Assembly: GCA_037974665.1 (NCBI GenBank)
Contig: CM075767.1
Location: 5,605,501 to 5,669,500 of the forward strand
Direction of reading: 5' to 3'
From: Ehretia macrophylla
Lineage: Eukaryota > Streptophyta > Magnoliopsida > Boraginales > Ehretiaceae
DNA length: 64,000 nucleotides
Positions 24,031 to 35,898 of the stretch are shown here, piece by piece. The notes below the pieces were generated by a model. That model was not told the DNA's origin and did no database searches. It was given only the letters and a program-made list of their open reading frames with translations. The translations under genes and the position numbers were made by a program. The stretch's first letter is position 1. Each line of letters begins with the position of its first letter.

Positions 24031-24426
24031 ACATTCGAAGGATAAAAAGTCTAATTAATTGTAAAGTCATAGCCTAAATAGTCTAATTATTTCTATGAAA
24101 ATTATAGTCTAATTAATCTTTCCAAGGATAAAAAGAACTTTCGAATTTAATGATATTAGAGCACTTTTCTTTCTTGTTTTCACAATGATTTATAACATAT
24201 ATATGACATTATGAGCTTGTGATTTTCGATATAAAAAAAAATAAAGCTTGTGATTTATGTGCAATACGTGGAAGCCATTGTATAAAGTAATGTTTTATAT
24301 TACCTTTCATGATTTCACCGCTTCAAAATACACATGATCAAAAATAATACATTTTCTAATCATGTTTCTCATGTATATATTGGAAAAACAAAAATAGAGA
24401 AAAATTTCTACATTTAAATAATTGAT
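24031..24426. other. AT-rich spacer, nothing recognised
   Basis: About 400 bp between the truncated gypsy element and the Mutator-like element. AAGTCTAATTAAT-like words recur near 24050-24120. No coding or transposon signature was seen. Confidence 0.5.
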
Positions 24427-24435
24427 TTATTTTTA

Positions 24436-25197
24436 GGAAAAATATCACATAACTCCCTGTGATATGTGAAACTATTACCCTACCTCCCTATGTTCTTAAA
24501 ACTTCTAGCATGCCTCATGTGTTATTAGAAACTCATCACACTACCCCTTTCATGTCTTTTTTAAGCTATTAAATGTCAGTTTTTCCCTTTTATAATACAT
24601 ATATTTTTTTTCTTTTTTTTTTCTTTCATTTTTAATTATTTACCATTAAATAAAAAAAAATTTCATCTTCCCTACCCCCCTCCCCGCTAGCCCACCCCTT
24701 CTCATCCTCCCCCTCCCCCTCCCCCTCCTACACTTTGTTGCTCCGTTGGAGTAGCAGATCTCACTGTTGCTCCAACGGAGCAGCCAAGCTGCTGCTCCGA
24801 CGAGTAGTAGCGTGGCCTCTGCTATTCGTCGGAGCAACAACGACAGCCACACTGTTGCTCCGATGGAGCAGCGTGGTTGTTGCTCGTCGGAGCAGCGGAA
24901 ACCACGCTGCTACTGCTCGTCGAAGCAGCAACAGCAAGGGGTAGGGGATGGGGAAGGGTGGTGGGGAAGATGAATATTTTTTTTTTATTTTTTTATTTAG
25001 TTGTAAATAATTAAAAATGAAAGAAAAAAAAAATATATGTATTATAAAAGGGCAAAACTGACATTTAATAGCTTAAAAAAGACACGAAGAGTGTGATGAC
25101 TTTCTAATAACACAGGGGGCATTCTTGATGTTTTAGGAACACAGGGGGGTAGGATGATAGTTTCACATATCACAGGGGGGTTATGTGATATTTTCCC
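24436..25197. mobile_element. Non-autonomous Mutator-like element with long inverted repeats
   Basis: 762 bp flanked by the 9-bp duplication TTATTTTTA (24427-24435 and 25198-25206). The terminal inverted repeats are about 230 bp each (24436-24668 and 24966-25197), starting GGAAAAATATCACATAAC and its near match, with only scattered differences. The 9-bp duplication and long repeats are typical of Mutator-like elements. There is no transposase. The centre (about 24670-24965) is GC-rich with CT-rich and GA-rich borders and repeated GTTGCTCCG/CGGAGCAGC words, so the whole element could fold into one large hairpin. Confidence 0.88.
24735..24935. repeat. GC-rich internal repeats of GTTGCTCCG..CGGAGCAGC type
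   Basis: Short palindromic units based on GTTGCTCCGTTGGAGCAGC recur at least six times in about 200 bp. The open frames across it, which give repetitive Arg/Ser/Leu-rich translations, are by-products of this composition. Confidence 0.75.
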
Positions 25198-25206
25198 TTA
25201 TTTTTA

Positions 25207-25841
25207 TTATCATTCATTTAATACTTCATGTCCTTTCTCTATATCCATGTCACATATTATTTATGCACCCAAATGTTTGTACTTAGCGAAAAAGCTTTAC
25301 TCAAAGCTGACTTAAAGTTGCTAAAGGAGATAGTGCAGTAAATCTAGTTTAGCATAAAGTTTTCTTTATTGTGATATTATGTTCTTTAGGTAAAAAAAAG
25401 CTATACTTTGTTTCCCTTCATAAATAAAAGTGGGGGGAAAAAAGGATTTCTTTATGTAAAGTTGTCTGTAAATGTCCGCAGTAAACCAGTTACGCATTTT
25501 AACAAGTATGCATTTGCTTCTGTTAAGAAAATCGAAAAGAACCAACAAGTATTTGGTTTAGAGGTACTCTCTTTGCTGTAAGTGCAAGAGATTACGAAAT
25601 CAATTCTCGTGAATGACATATTGTATAGCTTAGGTTACCCTTAAATCAAAAAAAGGAATGAAAAGAAAAAGTACAAAAGAGCTAGAATAGCTATTAGGAC
25701 CCTTACGAAAGACAATATGGTGCTTTATTCTACTTATGATCCATTTAATATAGGAATATGAACTCTCAAATACTTTACGAATATATTTTTCTTTCTTTCT
25801 TCTTTTCTCTTTTAATAATAAGACAATACGTTTCGCAGGGT
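25207..25841. other. AT-rich spacer, nothing recognised
   Basis: No domain, RNA gene or repeat structure was seen on either strand. The short frame at 25366-25548 (minus) has no family signature. Confidence 0.5.
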
Positions 25842-25850
25842 GAGTTTAGG

Positions 25851-26356
25851 GGATTTGGATCTTCTTATATTAACTTCCATCTAATAATATTATGAGAGGA
25901 GAATCTCCACCATCTATATTATAATAAGACATCTTAACAATTCATTTAAACAAACCTACAAAAAATAGAGTTCAATCCAAAATATTTTTTCACACAAAAA
26001 AGAACTCTAATCTCTATGTTTCTCATTTTACCCACCCTCTTATCATTCAAATATACCATTTTTGCCGAAGAACAAAAGTTCTCAACGAAGAATAACTTCG
26101 ATACTTTGCGATTGTTTTTTTCATTTTTACAATGCTAGATTTGTTTTTCGTTTGTAATTTTCTTATTAGCGAATTTTCCTTCATTGAGTTTTAAGGAACT
26201 TAAAAAAGACTAAAGAAGTATTTTGGGAATAATTTTTTTTTCTTTTTAAGGTTTGATTTAAATAAATGACTAAGATGTTTTATAATAATATAGACCACTG
26301 AGATTATCCTCTCATAATAATATTAGAAGGAAGTCAATATGAGAGGATGTGGACCC
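25851..26356. mobile_element. MITE, probably Mutator-like, 506 bp
   Basis: The 9-bp duplication GAGTTTAGG flanks it (25842-25850 and 26357-26365). Inverted repeats of about 110 bp run inward from both ends. The left end is GGATTTGGATCTTC, the right reads GGGTCCACATCCTC inverted, and both continue through TATTRACTTCC and AATATTATTATGAGAGGA-like words. No coding capacity. The duplication length favours a Mutator-like origin. Confidence 0.82.
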
Positions 26357-27170
26357 GAGTTTAGGAGTTTTGTTCAATGGGGGTGTTAAGAAACACAATT
26401 TGATGTTGATCATATATGAAAAAAAGTTATTCAATGAGTGGTTGTTATTTAATCATTCCAAATTAACATCAGTTCTTTTCTATAGGTGTTAGAGTTTATG
26501 CCCTAAAAGCCAATTAATTTTGGGATATATTAATTGTATTATCTATTTATTCATTTATTTTATTTAATGAATGGGCAGTTTCATTTAATTATGATTAAAT
26601 ATATTAATTGTTAAATAAACTCCATAGAATTATCAAATGGATTTCATTCTTAAAGTGGTTCAGAATATGAGAGTCGAAATTCAAAATTTATTCATAAATT
26701 CTAGAAAATGTTCCTGATCATTGAACAACTTAATTGGGTGTTGACTCATTCAGATAGATCAATCTACACGTTGCTACCTTGATTGACATTTGATGTCAAT
26801 GAGAAGAAAAGACAATGAGACTCATGTTGTTTTAGTAAGTATGGAAGTACTATTGGTGAATAGGCAACTATACTTGATCGTTGTCATATATAAGATCACA
26901 TGGTTGGTCAATGATCTATATATATACATATTTGTAATGAGCATGTATGATAATTCCTTAGACCTGAGGTATCATGGTCGCCTCATGCATGTGACACCAT
27001 GATTTGCAATTACAAAATAATTTGATTCTATTCATGGGTGAGATTAAGTGATTAGTGGTTATGGTTCGTCTGTGCATGGAGGCGTGTGATTATCCATTAA
27101 GGGATCTGTCGACTAAGGGGTCCTATGAGTTTTAATTAATTAAGCAATCAGAAATACTTGGCCGACGGAA

Positions 27171-27570
27171 CAAGACCGATAAAAGAAATTTATTATATGT
27201 CTTAGGTTTATATATCCACTTCATCATTAATTGGAGAATTACGATATACTACTAGGTGTCACTCGTAATTTGAGAAAATAATAAAATTAGAAAGATTCTA
27301 ATTTAAATGATTAATTAGATTAATGAATTTACGCTACCAATTAATCATAAGTTTGACTCCTTTTCCATGGCTCATACTTAACCGAGGCAAGACCAATAGA
27401 GGAAATTTATTATATGTCTTAGGTTCGTATATCCACTTCATCATTAATTGGGGAAGTACGATATACTGCTAGGTGTCACTCGTAATTTGTGAAAAATAAT
27501 TAAATTAGAAAGGTTTTGTTTTAAATGATTAATTAGATTAATGAATTTACGCTACCAATTAATCATGAAG
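27171..27570. repeat. Tandem duplication inside the copia 5' LTR
   Basis: A unit of about 180-217 bp occurs twice (from 27171 and from 27388), each copy starting CAAGACC and passing through TTTATTATATGTCTTAGGTT and CTACCAATTAATCAT. The 3' LTR has one copy, so the duplication is private to this LTR. Confidence 0.8.
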
Positions 27571-27767
27571 CCAAAAGGTCACACACATAGAAGTTTGATA
27601 ATTAATCAGCGAGAAAAAAATTTAATTAAATTGGGGTGTCCGATTTAATTTAATTTATTTGGATTATAAGTTTAATTGAAAATGGGTTCTAGACTGATTA
27701 GTGTTATAATCCAAGACCAGTGTTTAAGACTAGCCCATAAGCCAGACCTGACTGGCTGGGAGGTTCC

Positions 27768-27776
27768 TATATATAT
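27768..27776 (+). promoter_or_regulatory. TATA box in copia 5' LTR
   Basis: TATATATAT preceded by CC, about 340 bp before the LTR end. The same site lies in the 3' LTR at 41644-41652. Confidence 0.6.
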
Positions 27777-28112
27777 GAGATAATGACAAACCTGATAGCT
27801 AGCACAAAATCAGTTTGTCATAAAATTCTATTTTTCTCTAAAATCTTTAGTGGGGGATTTAGCTGATTAATTGGAGAGTTTCGTGTGGATACTTTTGGAG
27901 GCTTCACACGTGGAAAGTTTGAGCATATCAAAATCTGCATCAGACCCGACTTCGTAGAGGTATTCAAATTGTCTATCTCTAATAATAATTATGTGATAAT
28001 TATGTTTTTGATTAAATTTGTATATTAAGCCATGGACAGATACTAGTATTTAATTAGATTTATTTGCTGCGTTATTATAAAAATTTTAAATACCTAGTAT
28101 GTTTCCTAACAG

Positions 28113-28125
28113 TGGTATCAAAGAC
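28113..28125 (+). other. Primer-binding site, tRNA-iMet type
   Basis: TGGTATCAAAGAC follows the 5' LTR. The first eight bases match the initiator tRNA-Met complement. Confidence 0.8.
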
Positions 28126-28590
28126 ACTGTTCATGCCTTACATGCAATTTAAACATTTATAGCACAGTTAATCGTAGTGCCAAGAGATCTAATATTTTTA
28201 TATTATGATGTTCATATTTTAATGTGATTAAAGGTCCTGTTATCTTCCAATGAAATTATTTTTGTTTTTGGTTTTGCCTAAAAAGAATTTTTCATAAAAT
28301 AAAATTGGTTTATTTTCTAAAAAATAGTTTTATTAAAAGTAAAAAAAAAAATTTCAAAACCCCATCTTCCTCAGCCACGCAGCGGCCCCACCATTGTAGT
28401 TTGTCGCTGCCGCAGCAAGCCAGGGTTGCAAGGACAACCGGGTTTCTCATAGACCATAACAGTGAGAATGACTTCTCGCGGCTGTCGCCATAGCAAGAGT
28501 TGTTGGGCTCTCGCGACTCTGCGTTAAGCAGCTGCGAGGAGTGGTGACTTCTCGAGGTCACGAGGATGGCAGTCGCGAGGAGCCCTGTGG

Positions 28591-30767
28591 TGTCATGCCC
28601 CAACCCGACCCCACATATGACCAAGTCAGGACGCGATAAAATTTCGGCATTATAACATCTATAATATGGACAACAGAATCCTAAATTGGTTCAACTTCAA
28701 ACAACCCACAACCAATAACAACTTCAATAAACCACAAGACAACTAAAACATTTCATGTTCAAAATCGATATCAAGTTAGCCTATCAATTTATACATAACC
28801 CGAAAAGAAAGATTGTAAGCTAGCATTATACAATCCACTAATTAAAGGTAAATTATACATTACAAACTTTAAGTCTTTCATATATTCAACATAAACATAA
28901 ACATAAAGTCAACATATGAGCTTCCCCAAACAAGCACTCAAGGGTGGGGTTTCAACACATAAGGCTCGTCCAAATAAGGATCAACCTCAACTTTCTGAGG
29001 CACATACACAGGGTCCTGGTCAAGCTTACCTGAAAGGTTAGCAAATAAGGTGAGTTTCCACCAACACAGTGAGGGTTCAATAGGAGTTTTGAAATCATTT
29101 TCATGAAAACCCTTTCGAAAACACCCTTGGAAACAATGATGACAATTAAACAACAACATCAACAATATAACAATATAGGTAACCAAACAATAAGGATACG
29201 ATAACACTTGTTGATGTAGCTCCTTATACCGCCATCATGAACTCAACCAACTTCTTATTTCTCCCACTGATACATTCCAAAAGTACCCAAACTAAACCCA
29301 CACCCCATGAACATTCTCTGATCATGCGAGATAGAGGATATAACATGATAGTCGTGCCAATGCAACCCGACAAGCCTAATACTGCTGGAGGTGACACAAC
29401 CCTATCATGCCTCACAACATTTATCACTTAACACTTAATATTCCGAGAGAACAACAAAGTAGGTTGTCTCCCAACACATTAACATTTAACAACCAACTAA
29501 ACAACACTTCAACAATTAATCAACTTAACACTTGTAAACACTTAAGGACACTTAGTTAGATGACAAAGTAGGCCATCCAAACTCAACACACACTTCAAAA
29601 TTTAACCAAACCCGAGCCTACTTAACACCAACTCAAGTTTCAACCACAAAAACAATGCAAAACAACTTAAAACAACACTCAACTAATTCAAAGAAACATA
29701 ACCTAACTTCCCAACAACATAACTCAAAATCTAACAACCAAACAACCCCCGAACCTTCTCCTATCACTTAACCACTAAAGCAAGCACCTAAACCACCTAG
29801 AGATCAACTTAAAAGACATCCAAAACAAGCCCAACATGCCCGGAAACCCAATGCATAGGCGGCTGGAATTTTCAGCCACTAAACCAACTATCATTTCATC
29901 ATTTTTGCATTATAACATTGCGATTCTATGCTATACAAATACATTCAAGCATATACAACTTATACACAACTAATACAACAAGAATCAAACTAAATATTAG
30001 CTAAATAATAAAAATAAAACATATAAAATAAGACTATAACAATCTACCATTTAAATTAGCTAAAATCATACTATGTTAGTCTACAACACCTAACTAACAA
30101 CAATCACGAGCCAATATAACTATACAACAACTATATATGCAATTTCAAAACTTTGACATAAACTTTAATTTTAAGATCTTGTTTTTCCCTCACCTTTGAT
30201 GCAAAGAAAGGTTGCAAATAGGAAGAACACAAGTTGAATAAGCAAAATAAAGCTTTGAATGGGAAGATTTAGCTTGGAATCAAGTATTTTCTTCAAAAAA
30301 TGTTTGAAAACCTAGAAAACTATTCTTCTTTCTTCCTTGGGAGCTCACGAGTTTGTGTGTGTGTGTTTTTGGTGTTTTGTGCCTGTATTGTATGTATAAT
30401 TAACTTACATGCAAAGTCAAAGCAAGATAGAATAGTCAAAGTTGGTTTAATTTATGTTTTTAAAAGACAAAAGTCTAAATTAGCCTTAGTTTTTGTTTCT
30501 AACTTCAATTTTGCCTTCGTAGGATTAATTTAGATGACAAAGTATTTATTTAGGCATATTATTTCATATAATTAAAGTATAATGCATAGTTTTGACAAAG
30601 AAGATGAAAAGTCATCAAAAATGTTAATCAAATGACTTTAAAATGCATATTAACCCTAATATCATTTAGAAAATCACATATATGCATATATATATAAATA
30701 AATTCAAATAACATATAAACAAGTGAAAACACGTAATTGCACATAAGGGAAAATTCAGGGTCTCACA
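28591..30767 (-). mobile_element. Solo LTR of a Tekay-like gypsy element in the copia leader
   Basis: 2,177 bp bounded by TGTCATGCCCCAACCC and GGGTCTCACA, with TGTGG duplications at 28586-28590 and 30768-30772. There is no internal sequence. Read on the minus strand it has the LTR terminus type of the 18554-20645 LTR, and it shows the hairpin module at 29028-29080. It must be younger than the copia element it sits in. Confidence 0.88.
29051..29068 (-). other. Conserved LTR hairpin (stem TGTGTT/AACTCA, one mismatch)
   Basis: On the minus strand five of six positions pair around the loop GGTGGA. TTTCAGGT lies 16 bases on (29028-29035). Confidence 0.55.
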
Positions 30768-31837
30768 TGTGGCCCTCGCATTTCGAAGACGCAGAATCGC
30801 GAGGTGCTTCTCGTAACTCTGTGCCGCAGCAGCCACGACAGCCTGGCTGTCGCGACTGTGCAGGCTGCGATACCTAGGCTGTTGCGGCCATGCTAGATGC
30901 CCAATGAGCTTTGCTACTTGGGTGGTGGTGGCTGCAAAGGTGTAACCATAGAGGCAAGGTGGCCGCGGGAAGAAAGAATAAAAAAAAATTGGGGGTATCT
31001 GGGTAGGGTTTCCAGACCCGACCCAAATTCAGGTTAAGACCTAATTCGGGTCTGGTCTGAATCTGGACCCTAGATCCAGGATCCATGTTTGATGGATCTG
31101 GATCTAAAAGTTTTTTCTGTTCTTTTGGGCTGCTCAAAATAAAGTTATTTTGGGCTTTATTAGCATGCTTTGGGCTTATGGTTTTTATTCAAAATGTTTT
31201 TAAATTATGGGTTATTTAGTAGGCCCAATATTAGTTTTGGCACTATAAATTAATTAAGTTGTTTGTTGATTTAAAGATAATGGAATTAGATTTCATTATA
31301 AAATTAAAAGGGATACAAAATTAATAAAAAGTTATTAATTGGATTCTCTAATATGATTAATTGTGTTGTACTCATAATTTACTATTTTATGTCGTACTTG
31401 GATGATTATGTGCTAGTCCTGCATGTATGAATGATTGAATAGATGTTTATATTTATTTATTTATTTTTGGGTTTTATGTAATTTTAAATGGGGTGTGACT
31501 TAACCAATCTCACTAGGCCAATAATCTGTTGTGTGAGGTCAAGTGTATTAGAGGCAAGAATAGTTGGAATTTGTATAAGATACATTGGATAAGTGTTATT
31601 CACCTGTCAGTTTTAGTTTTACCAATAATCAATTGAGTGAGGTAGACCTAAAATAGATGGGCCCTTAATCCCACTAAGAAGACTGGACGTAGTTTTTTGT
31701 ATCTCACTAGGGAAGTATGAAATTCAAAAAAATTTAGTGGGGGCACTATTTGATTTAAAGCCCGAAATCAAATTGTTATAAATAGTACAAAGTTTCTAAT
31801 AAATCTTTAAATATTTTATGCAGCTATATTATTTAAT

Positions 31838-34131
31838 ATGAATCCACTTGCTAGCATCCTCGATAAGAACTGTTTGACTAGACCAAATTTCGTTGACTGG
31901 TTTCGCAATTTGAAAATAATTTTGCCCTCTGAGAAAATTGAGTATGTTCTTGATGGTCCAGTTCCCACTGAGTTGCCTGAGGAGACGACTAAGGAGGAAA
32001 TAGAAACATTCATTAAATGGCGGGATGATGCATTAAAGGCTAGAAGCTATGTCTTGGCCTCCATGATGAATAAGCTCCAACACCAGCATGAGGACATGGA
32101 GGATGTCACTGCCATCATCACGCACTTGCAAGAGTTGTATGGTGTGAAAAATAGAGTGGCTAGATATGAGATATCTAGGGAATTGTTCCAAATGAGAATG
32201 ACTGAAGGATCAGATGTGAAAGAACATATTCTTAAGATGATCGGTTTAATCGAGAGTCTTGAATCCTTAGAATTCCAGATGGATTCGAACTTGTAGACAG
32301 ATCTGATACTCCAGTCTTTACCATAATCATTCCACCCTTTTATTGTTAACTTTCAAATGAATGATATCGAGCGTACTTTACCCCAGCTCCTAAACATGCT
32401 GGTTATATATCAGGGGCATAACAAGGGGAAATGAAAGGAGGTGGTTCTTGCAGTGGTTTCTTCTTTAGCTAAGAAGCCGAAAAAGAAGAAGAACAAGAAG
32501 ATCCTCAAGGCAAGCCTACTAGAGGTGTGTCCAAGAAAAAGAAGGGATCAGGCAAGCAATGAAAGTGTTTCTATTATAAGAATGAGGGACATTGGAAATA
32601 GAATTGTCCTGAGTACCTCAAGAGTCTGAAGGGAAAGAGAAATGCTCTATCAAGTATGTCACATTTGCTTATGTTTGAAACCAATCTTTCGATTAACACT
32701 GATTCTAGGTCATAGGTGTTAGATACTGGTGTGACTTCTCATATTTCTACTTTTGTATAGGATCTGGAGAGAAGTAGATTTCTAAAAGAGGGTGATGTCA
32801 TCTTGAAAGTGGGTAATGGAATAACAGTTACTGTACATACTATTGGGATATATTGTATTATTATGCCATCTAGTTATTCATTAGTATTGAACAATTGTTT
32901 GTTTTTACCGAGTGTTGTGAGAAATATTATTTCTATTTCTGCATTAGTTTTGGATGGTTATCATTTTGGCTTTACAATAAATGGATGCATGATTTATATT
33001 AGAAATAAGTGTGTTAGGATTGGTAAACTAGTGAATGGACTTTACATACTTGATGTGAAGCATGATGGCAAAATCAATGTGCAATATATGAATGTGAATA
33101 CTATTAAAAGACCCAAAGATCCTGTTAATCCTAAAAGATTATGGCACCTAAGGCTAGGACACATAGGAAAAAAAAAGATTGACCAATTAGTGAAAAAGGG
33201 TTTGATCAACAATTGTGGGTCAGATCAATTCCCAACGTGTAAGTCTTGCGATCTCGAAAATATGACAAAAACACCTTTTGAAGGACAAGGTCAAAGGGTC
33301 ACAAATCTTTTAGAATTAATACACACTGACGTGTATGGGCCATTTAGTGAAATAGCTCGCAGAGGTTTTAACTACTTCATTACCTTTACCGACGATTTAT
33401 CAAGGTATAGGTATCTGTATCTAATGAAACAAAAGTCTGAGTCTTTCGAAAAGTTCAAAGAATTCAAAGCAGAAGTAGAGAATCAAATTGGGAAGATAAT
33501 TAAAGCTTTACGATCAGATCGTGGAGGCGAGTAACTCAGTGATGAATTCTAAACCTACCTCAAAGAAAATGACATTGTCACTCAATTAACTCATCTTGCA
33601 ACACCAGAACTTAATGGAGTCTCCGAAAGAAGAAATCGAACTTTGTTGGACATGGTTTGATCAATGATGAGTTATACAGATCTCCACATTAGTTTGTGGG
33701 GATATGCCCTTCTTACAGCACTGTACATCTTGAATAGGGTTACCTCTAAATCAGTTTCAAGCACACCATATAAGATATGGTACAACAGGAAACCTAGTCT
33801 TAAACATGTTAGGATATGGAGTTGTCTTGCATTCGTCAAGAAACTGAAATCTGATAAGTTGGAGGCAAAATCTAACAAGGTCAGATTTATTGGTTATCCT
33901 AAAGAATTGTTAGGTTACAACTTTTACTCCTCTACTGATCAAAGGGTGTTTATAAGTAGACACGCCTTGTTCTTGGAAGAACAGTTCATTCAAGAATGAG
34001 GAATAGGAAGAAAAGTAAGGCTTAGTGAAGAGGTCACTGAACCACCGACCAAACAACTTCAGGATAACAAACCCATTCAAGAAAAATAAGAGGTTTTAGT
34101 ACCAATTCGGAAGTCAGTGAGGACTCCACGT
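31838..34131 (+). pseudogene. copia gag-protease-integrase region, degraded
   Basis: Gag starts at 31838 (MNPLASILDKNCLTRPNF, then DWFRNLKIILP), which is the plant copia gag type. A knuckle-like Cys/His region follows near 32560-32610. A protease-like LDTGVTSHIS segment lies near 32720. From 32803 come the pre-integrase domain (RLWHLRLGHIG, about 33140) and integrase core (ELIHTDVYGPF about 33310, FTDDLSRY about 33390, RSDRGGE about 33510), then the integrase C-terminal part to 34131. It stops at the CCTTT duplication of the nested gypsy element. Several breaks are present. Confidence 0.9.
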
Positions 34132-34193
34132 CCTTTTGATGATGACATCAAGGCTATACGAACTGTCCAAGAAAGAGCCAAGAATCAGTCGTC

Positions 34194-34285
34194 CACATTC
34201 ATTGAACTGTCTACATTCATTGAACCGTCCACATTCGTTGAACCGTCCACATTCATTGAACCATCCACGTTCATTGAACCATTTA
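34194..34285 (+). repeat. 18-bp minisatellite in LTR (TCCACATTCATTGAACCG)
   Basis: Five near-identical 18-bp units. The other LTR has about three (38026-38080), so copy number changed after insertion or was mixed during replication. Confidence 0.88.
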
Positions 34286-34449
34286 TTTGGGCGGATTTTC
34301 CAACAAAGATTCAAGAAATTCAAGATTCTTCAAGAAGTTTCAAGAAGCTTGGAAGATTTGGTCAAGATTTGATTTCTTTGTAATTCTATCTTAGTTTTTA
34401 GTTTTTGTTCAGTTTGATTTGAATTCTAGTTTATTCTCTAGAGTCCATT

Positions 34450-34562
34450 ATGGACGAGAAAATGAGTCTTGGGTTCCAAGAAAAGGAGTCTTTCTTGAGC
34501 TCCAAGAAAAGGAGACTTTTTTGGGCTCCAAGGAAATGAGTCTTTCTTGGGCTCCAAGTCTA
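34450..34562 (+). promoter_or_regulatory. Palindromic U3 repeats upstream of the LTR TATA box
   Basis: About four repeats of roughly 30 bp, each holding a hairpin-capable TTGGGCTCCAAG core between GAGTCTT and AAATGAG words. They occur in both LTRs (also about 38283-38380) some 120 bp before TATA, where enhancers sit in plant LTRs. The regulatory role is inferred. Confidence 0.5.
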
Positions 34563-34676
34563 CTTCTTTGACCTATTATTATTTTTGTCACTATTCATGT
34601 TTTTTTTCCTAGTGGGATAAGGTTTAGGAGTTCTTTTCCAAAAATGAAACTTATTTGTTCTTTGCCTATATAAGGC

Positions 34677-34684
34677 TGATTTTC
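34677..34684 (+). promoter_or_regulatory. TATA box in nested gypsy 5' LTR
   Basis: TATATAAG within GCCTATATAAGGC. The same box in the 3' LTR is at 38517-38524. Confidence 0.65.
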
Positions 34685-34962
34685 ATGAAATAAAAGTTAG
34701 ACGTTTTTTACTATTAAATTGTGAGATTATTGTCCTTTGAGTTCTCCAAGAGACTCTTTCGAACTTATCAAGGGATTCCTTGTGGCGTTCAACCTTGACT
34801 TATCAAGTGGATTTCCATCCCTATTTGTGGCATTTTTACCATACCAAAGTTCTAGCTTTGCTAAGCATAGAGTCGCGGTTCTATCCATTGCTGAAAGGTC
34901 TTGGGGTCGTTTGCCATATTTGGTGTTGGGTCGCGTCGCATGTTAGCATGATTCGTATCAGT

Positions 34963-34974
34963 TGGTATTAGAGC
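34963..34974 (+). other. Primer-binding site, tRNA-iMet type
   Basis: TGGTATTAGAGC, two bases after the 5' LTR. Confidence 0.85.
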
Positions 34975-35898
34975 TTAGGTTTATCAGGTTTGCCTATCCT
35001 TTTCTTGTTTTCTTGGTTAATTCCGTGAGTCTAGGTCTAGGTTTAATTCATTTCTTTGTTCTTAATTGTGTCTTGCTTCCAATTCGTTTTCTTGGTTGTG
35101 TCTTGATTCTGTTCTTGCTCTTTTAATTTCATTTGTTGAGTCTCGTCTTCAAATCTATTTTTCTTGCTTGAATCCATTTATGTCGTTGAAATCTTTTTCT
35201 TGTTTTCTTATCAAATCCGTGGGTAGGGTTAGGGTTTTCAATTAGGACAAAACCTTAATTGGTTGTGTGCTCAAATCCGAATTTTTGGTTACTTAATCAT
35301 TGTTTTCGTTTCTAAAAATCAAGAAAAGAACATCAAGAAAAGAAAAGAAACATCAAGGAAAGAAAAGAAAAGTCAAAAAAGAAAGAAAAGAGAGAGAAAA
35401 AAATTATTTAGAGCTGGAAATGTCAAAAAAAGCAAAATCGTGAACAATAAATTTTTTTTTTGGGGGAATTAGCCTACGAGGCCAAACTTTTCTAAAGGGA
35501 AACGACAATCTGAGCATAACCCATAATAATATATGGGTACCACCCTCTTAGGGCCAAATTCCATCATTTGCTATGAGTTTTTGCCGTTTTTTGTGTTTTC
35601 GAATAGGTTTTTTTCAACTTTTCTTATTTTTCTAGGGTTTCTTTCTTCAGGTTTTGTTCAATTTTCTTTGTCTAACCTTGTTCCAGAGTCTTAGAGGTCT
35701 ATCAAAAAAAAAAGAAGAGAAAATTCAGATTCCGTGACAAAATTGTTTCACTGCTTGGTTCTTCTTGATAGTGTTGATTAGTTTCAAATGAACTAAAGGG
35801 AGAATACGAGAGGAAAAAAGGCAGAGTGTGTGAGATTAATAGAGGATAAAAAGCCAAAGTGAGTTGAGTGAAACACGTGAGGGAGTGAAATTTCAATC

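Larger units (their letters stand above)
26487..28111 (+). repeat. 5' LTR of the copia element
   Basis: 1,625 bp, ending CCTAACA two bases before the PBS. A TATA box lies at about 27768-27776. It is longer than the 3' LTR largely because of a partial internal tandem duplication (27171-27570). Confidence 0.9.
28126..31837 (+). other. Leader region of the copia element
   Basis: This is the untranslated stretch between PBS and gag. It is interrupted by a solo LTR at 28591-30767. On both sides of that insertion (about 28370-28590 and 30768-30990) it is strikingly GC-rich with many TCGCGA and CTCGCGA words, while the rest (31130-31837) is AT-rich. No open frame in it looks real. Confidence 0.7.
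34137..34960 (+). repeat. 5' LTR of the nested gypsy element
   Basis: It has five 18-bp minisatellite units (34194-34285), four palindromic repeats of the TTCTTGGGCTCCAAGAA kind (about 34450-34562) and a TATA box (34677-34684). The end GATTCGTATCA precedes the PBS by two bases. Confidence 0.9.

Noticed and set aside
24646-24973. Several overlapping open frames in a GC-rich block
   Set aside because: They arise from palindromic GTTGCTCCG repeats inside a Mutator-like element. No domain or consistent frame.
34194-34285. Regular short repeats that might suggest a CRISPR array
   Set aside because: The units are directly adjacent 18-mers without spacers, inside an LTR, in plant DNA. It is a minisatellite.
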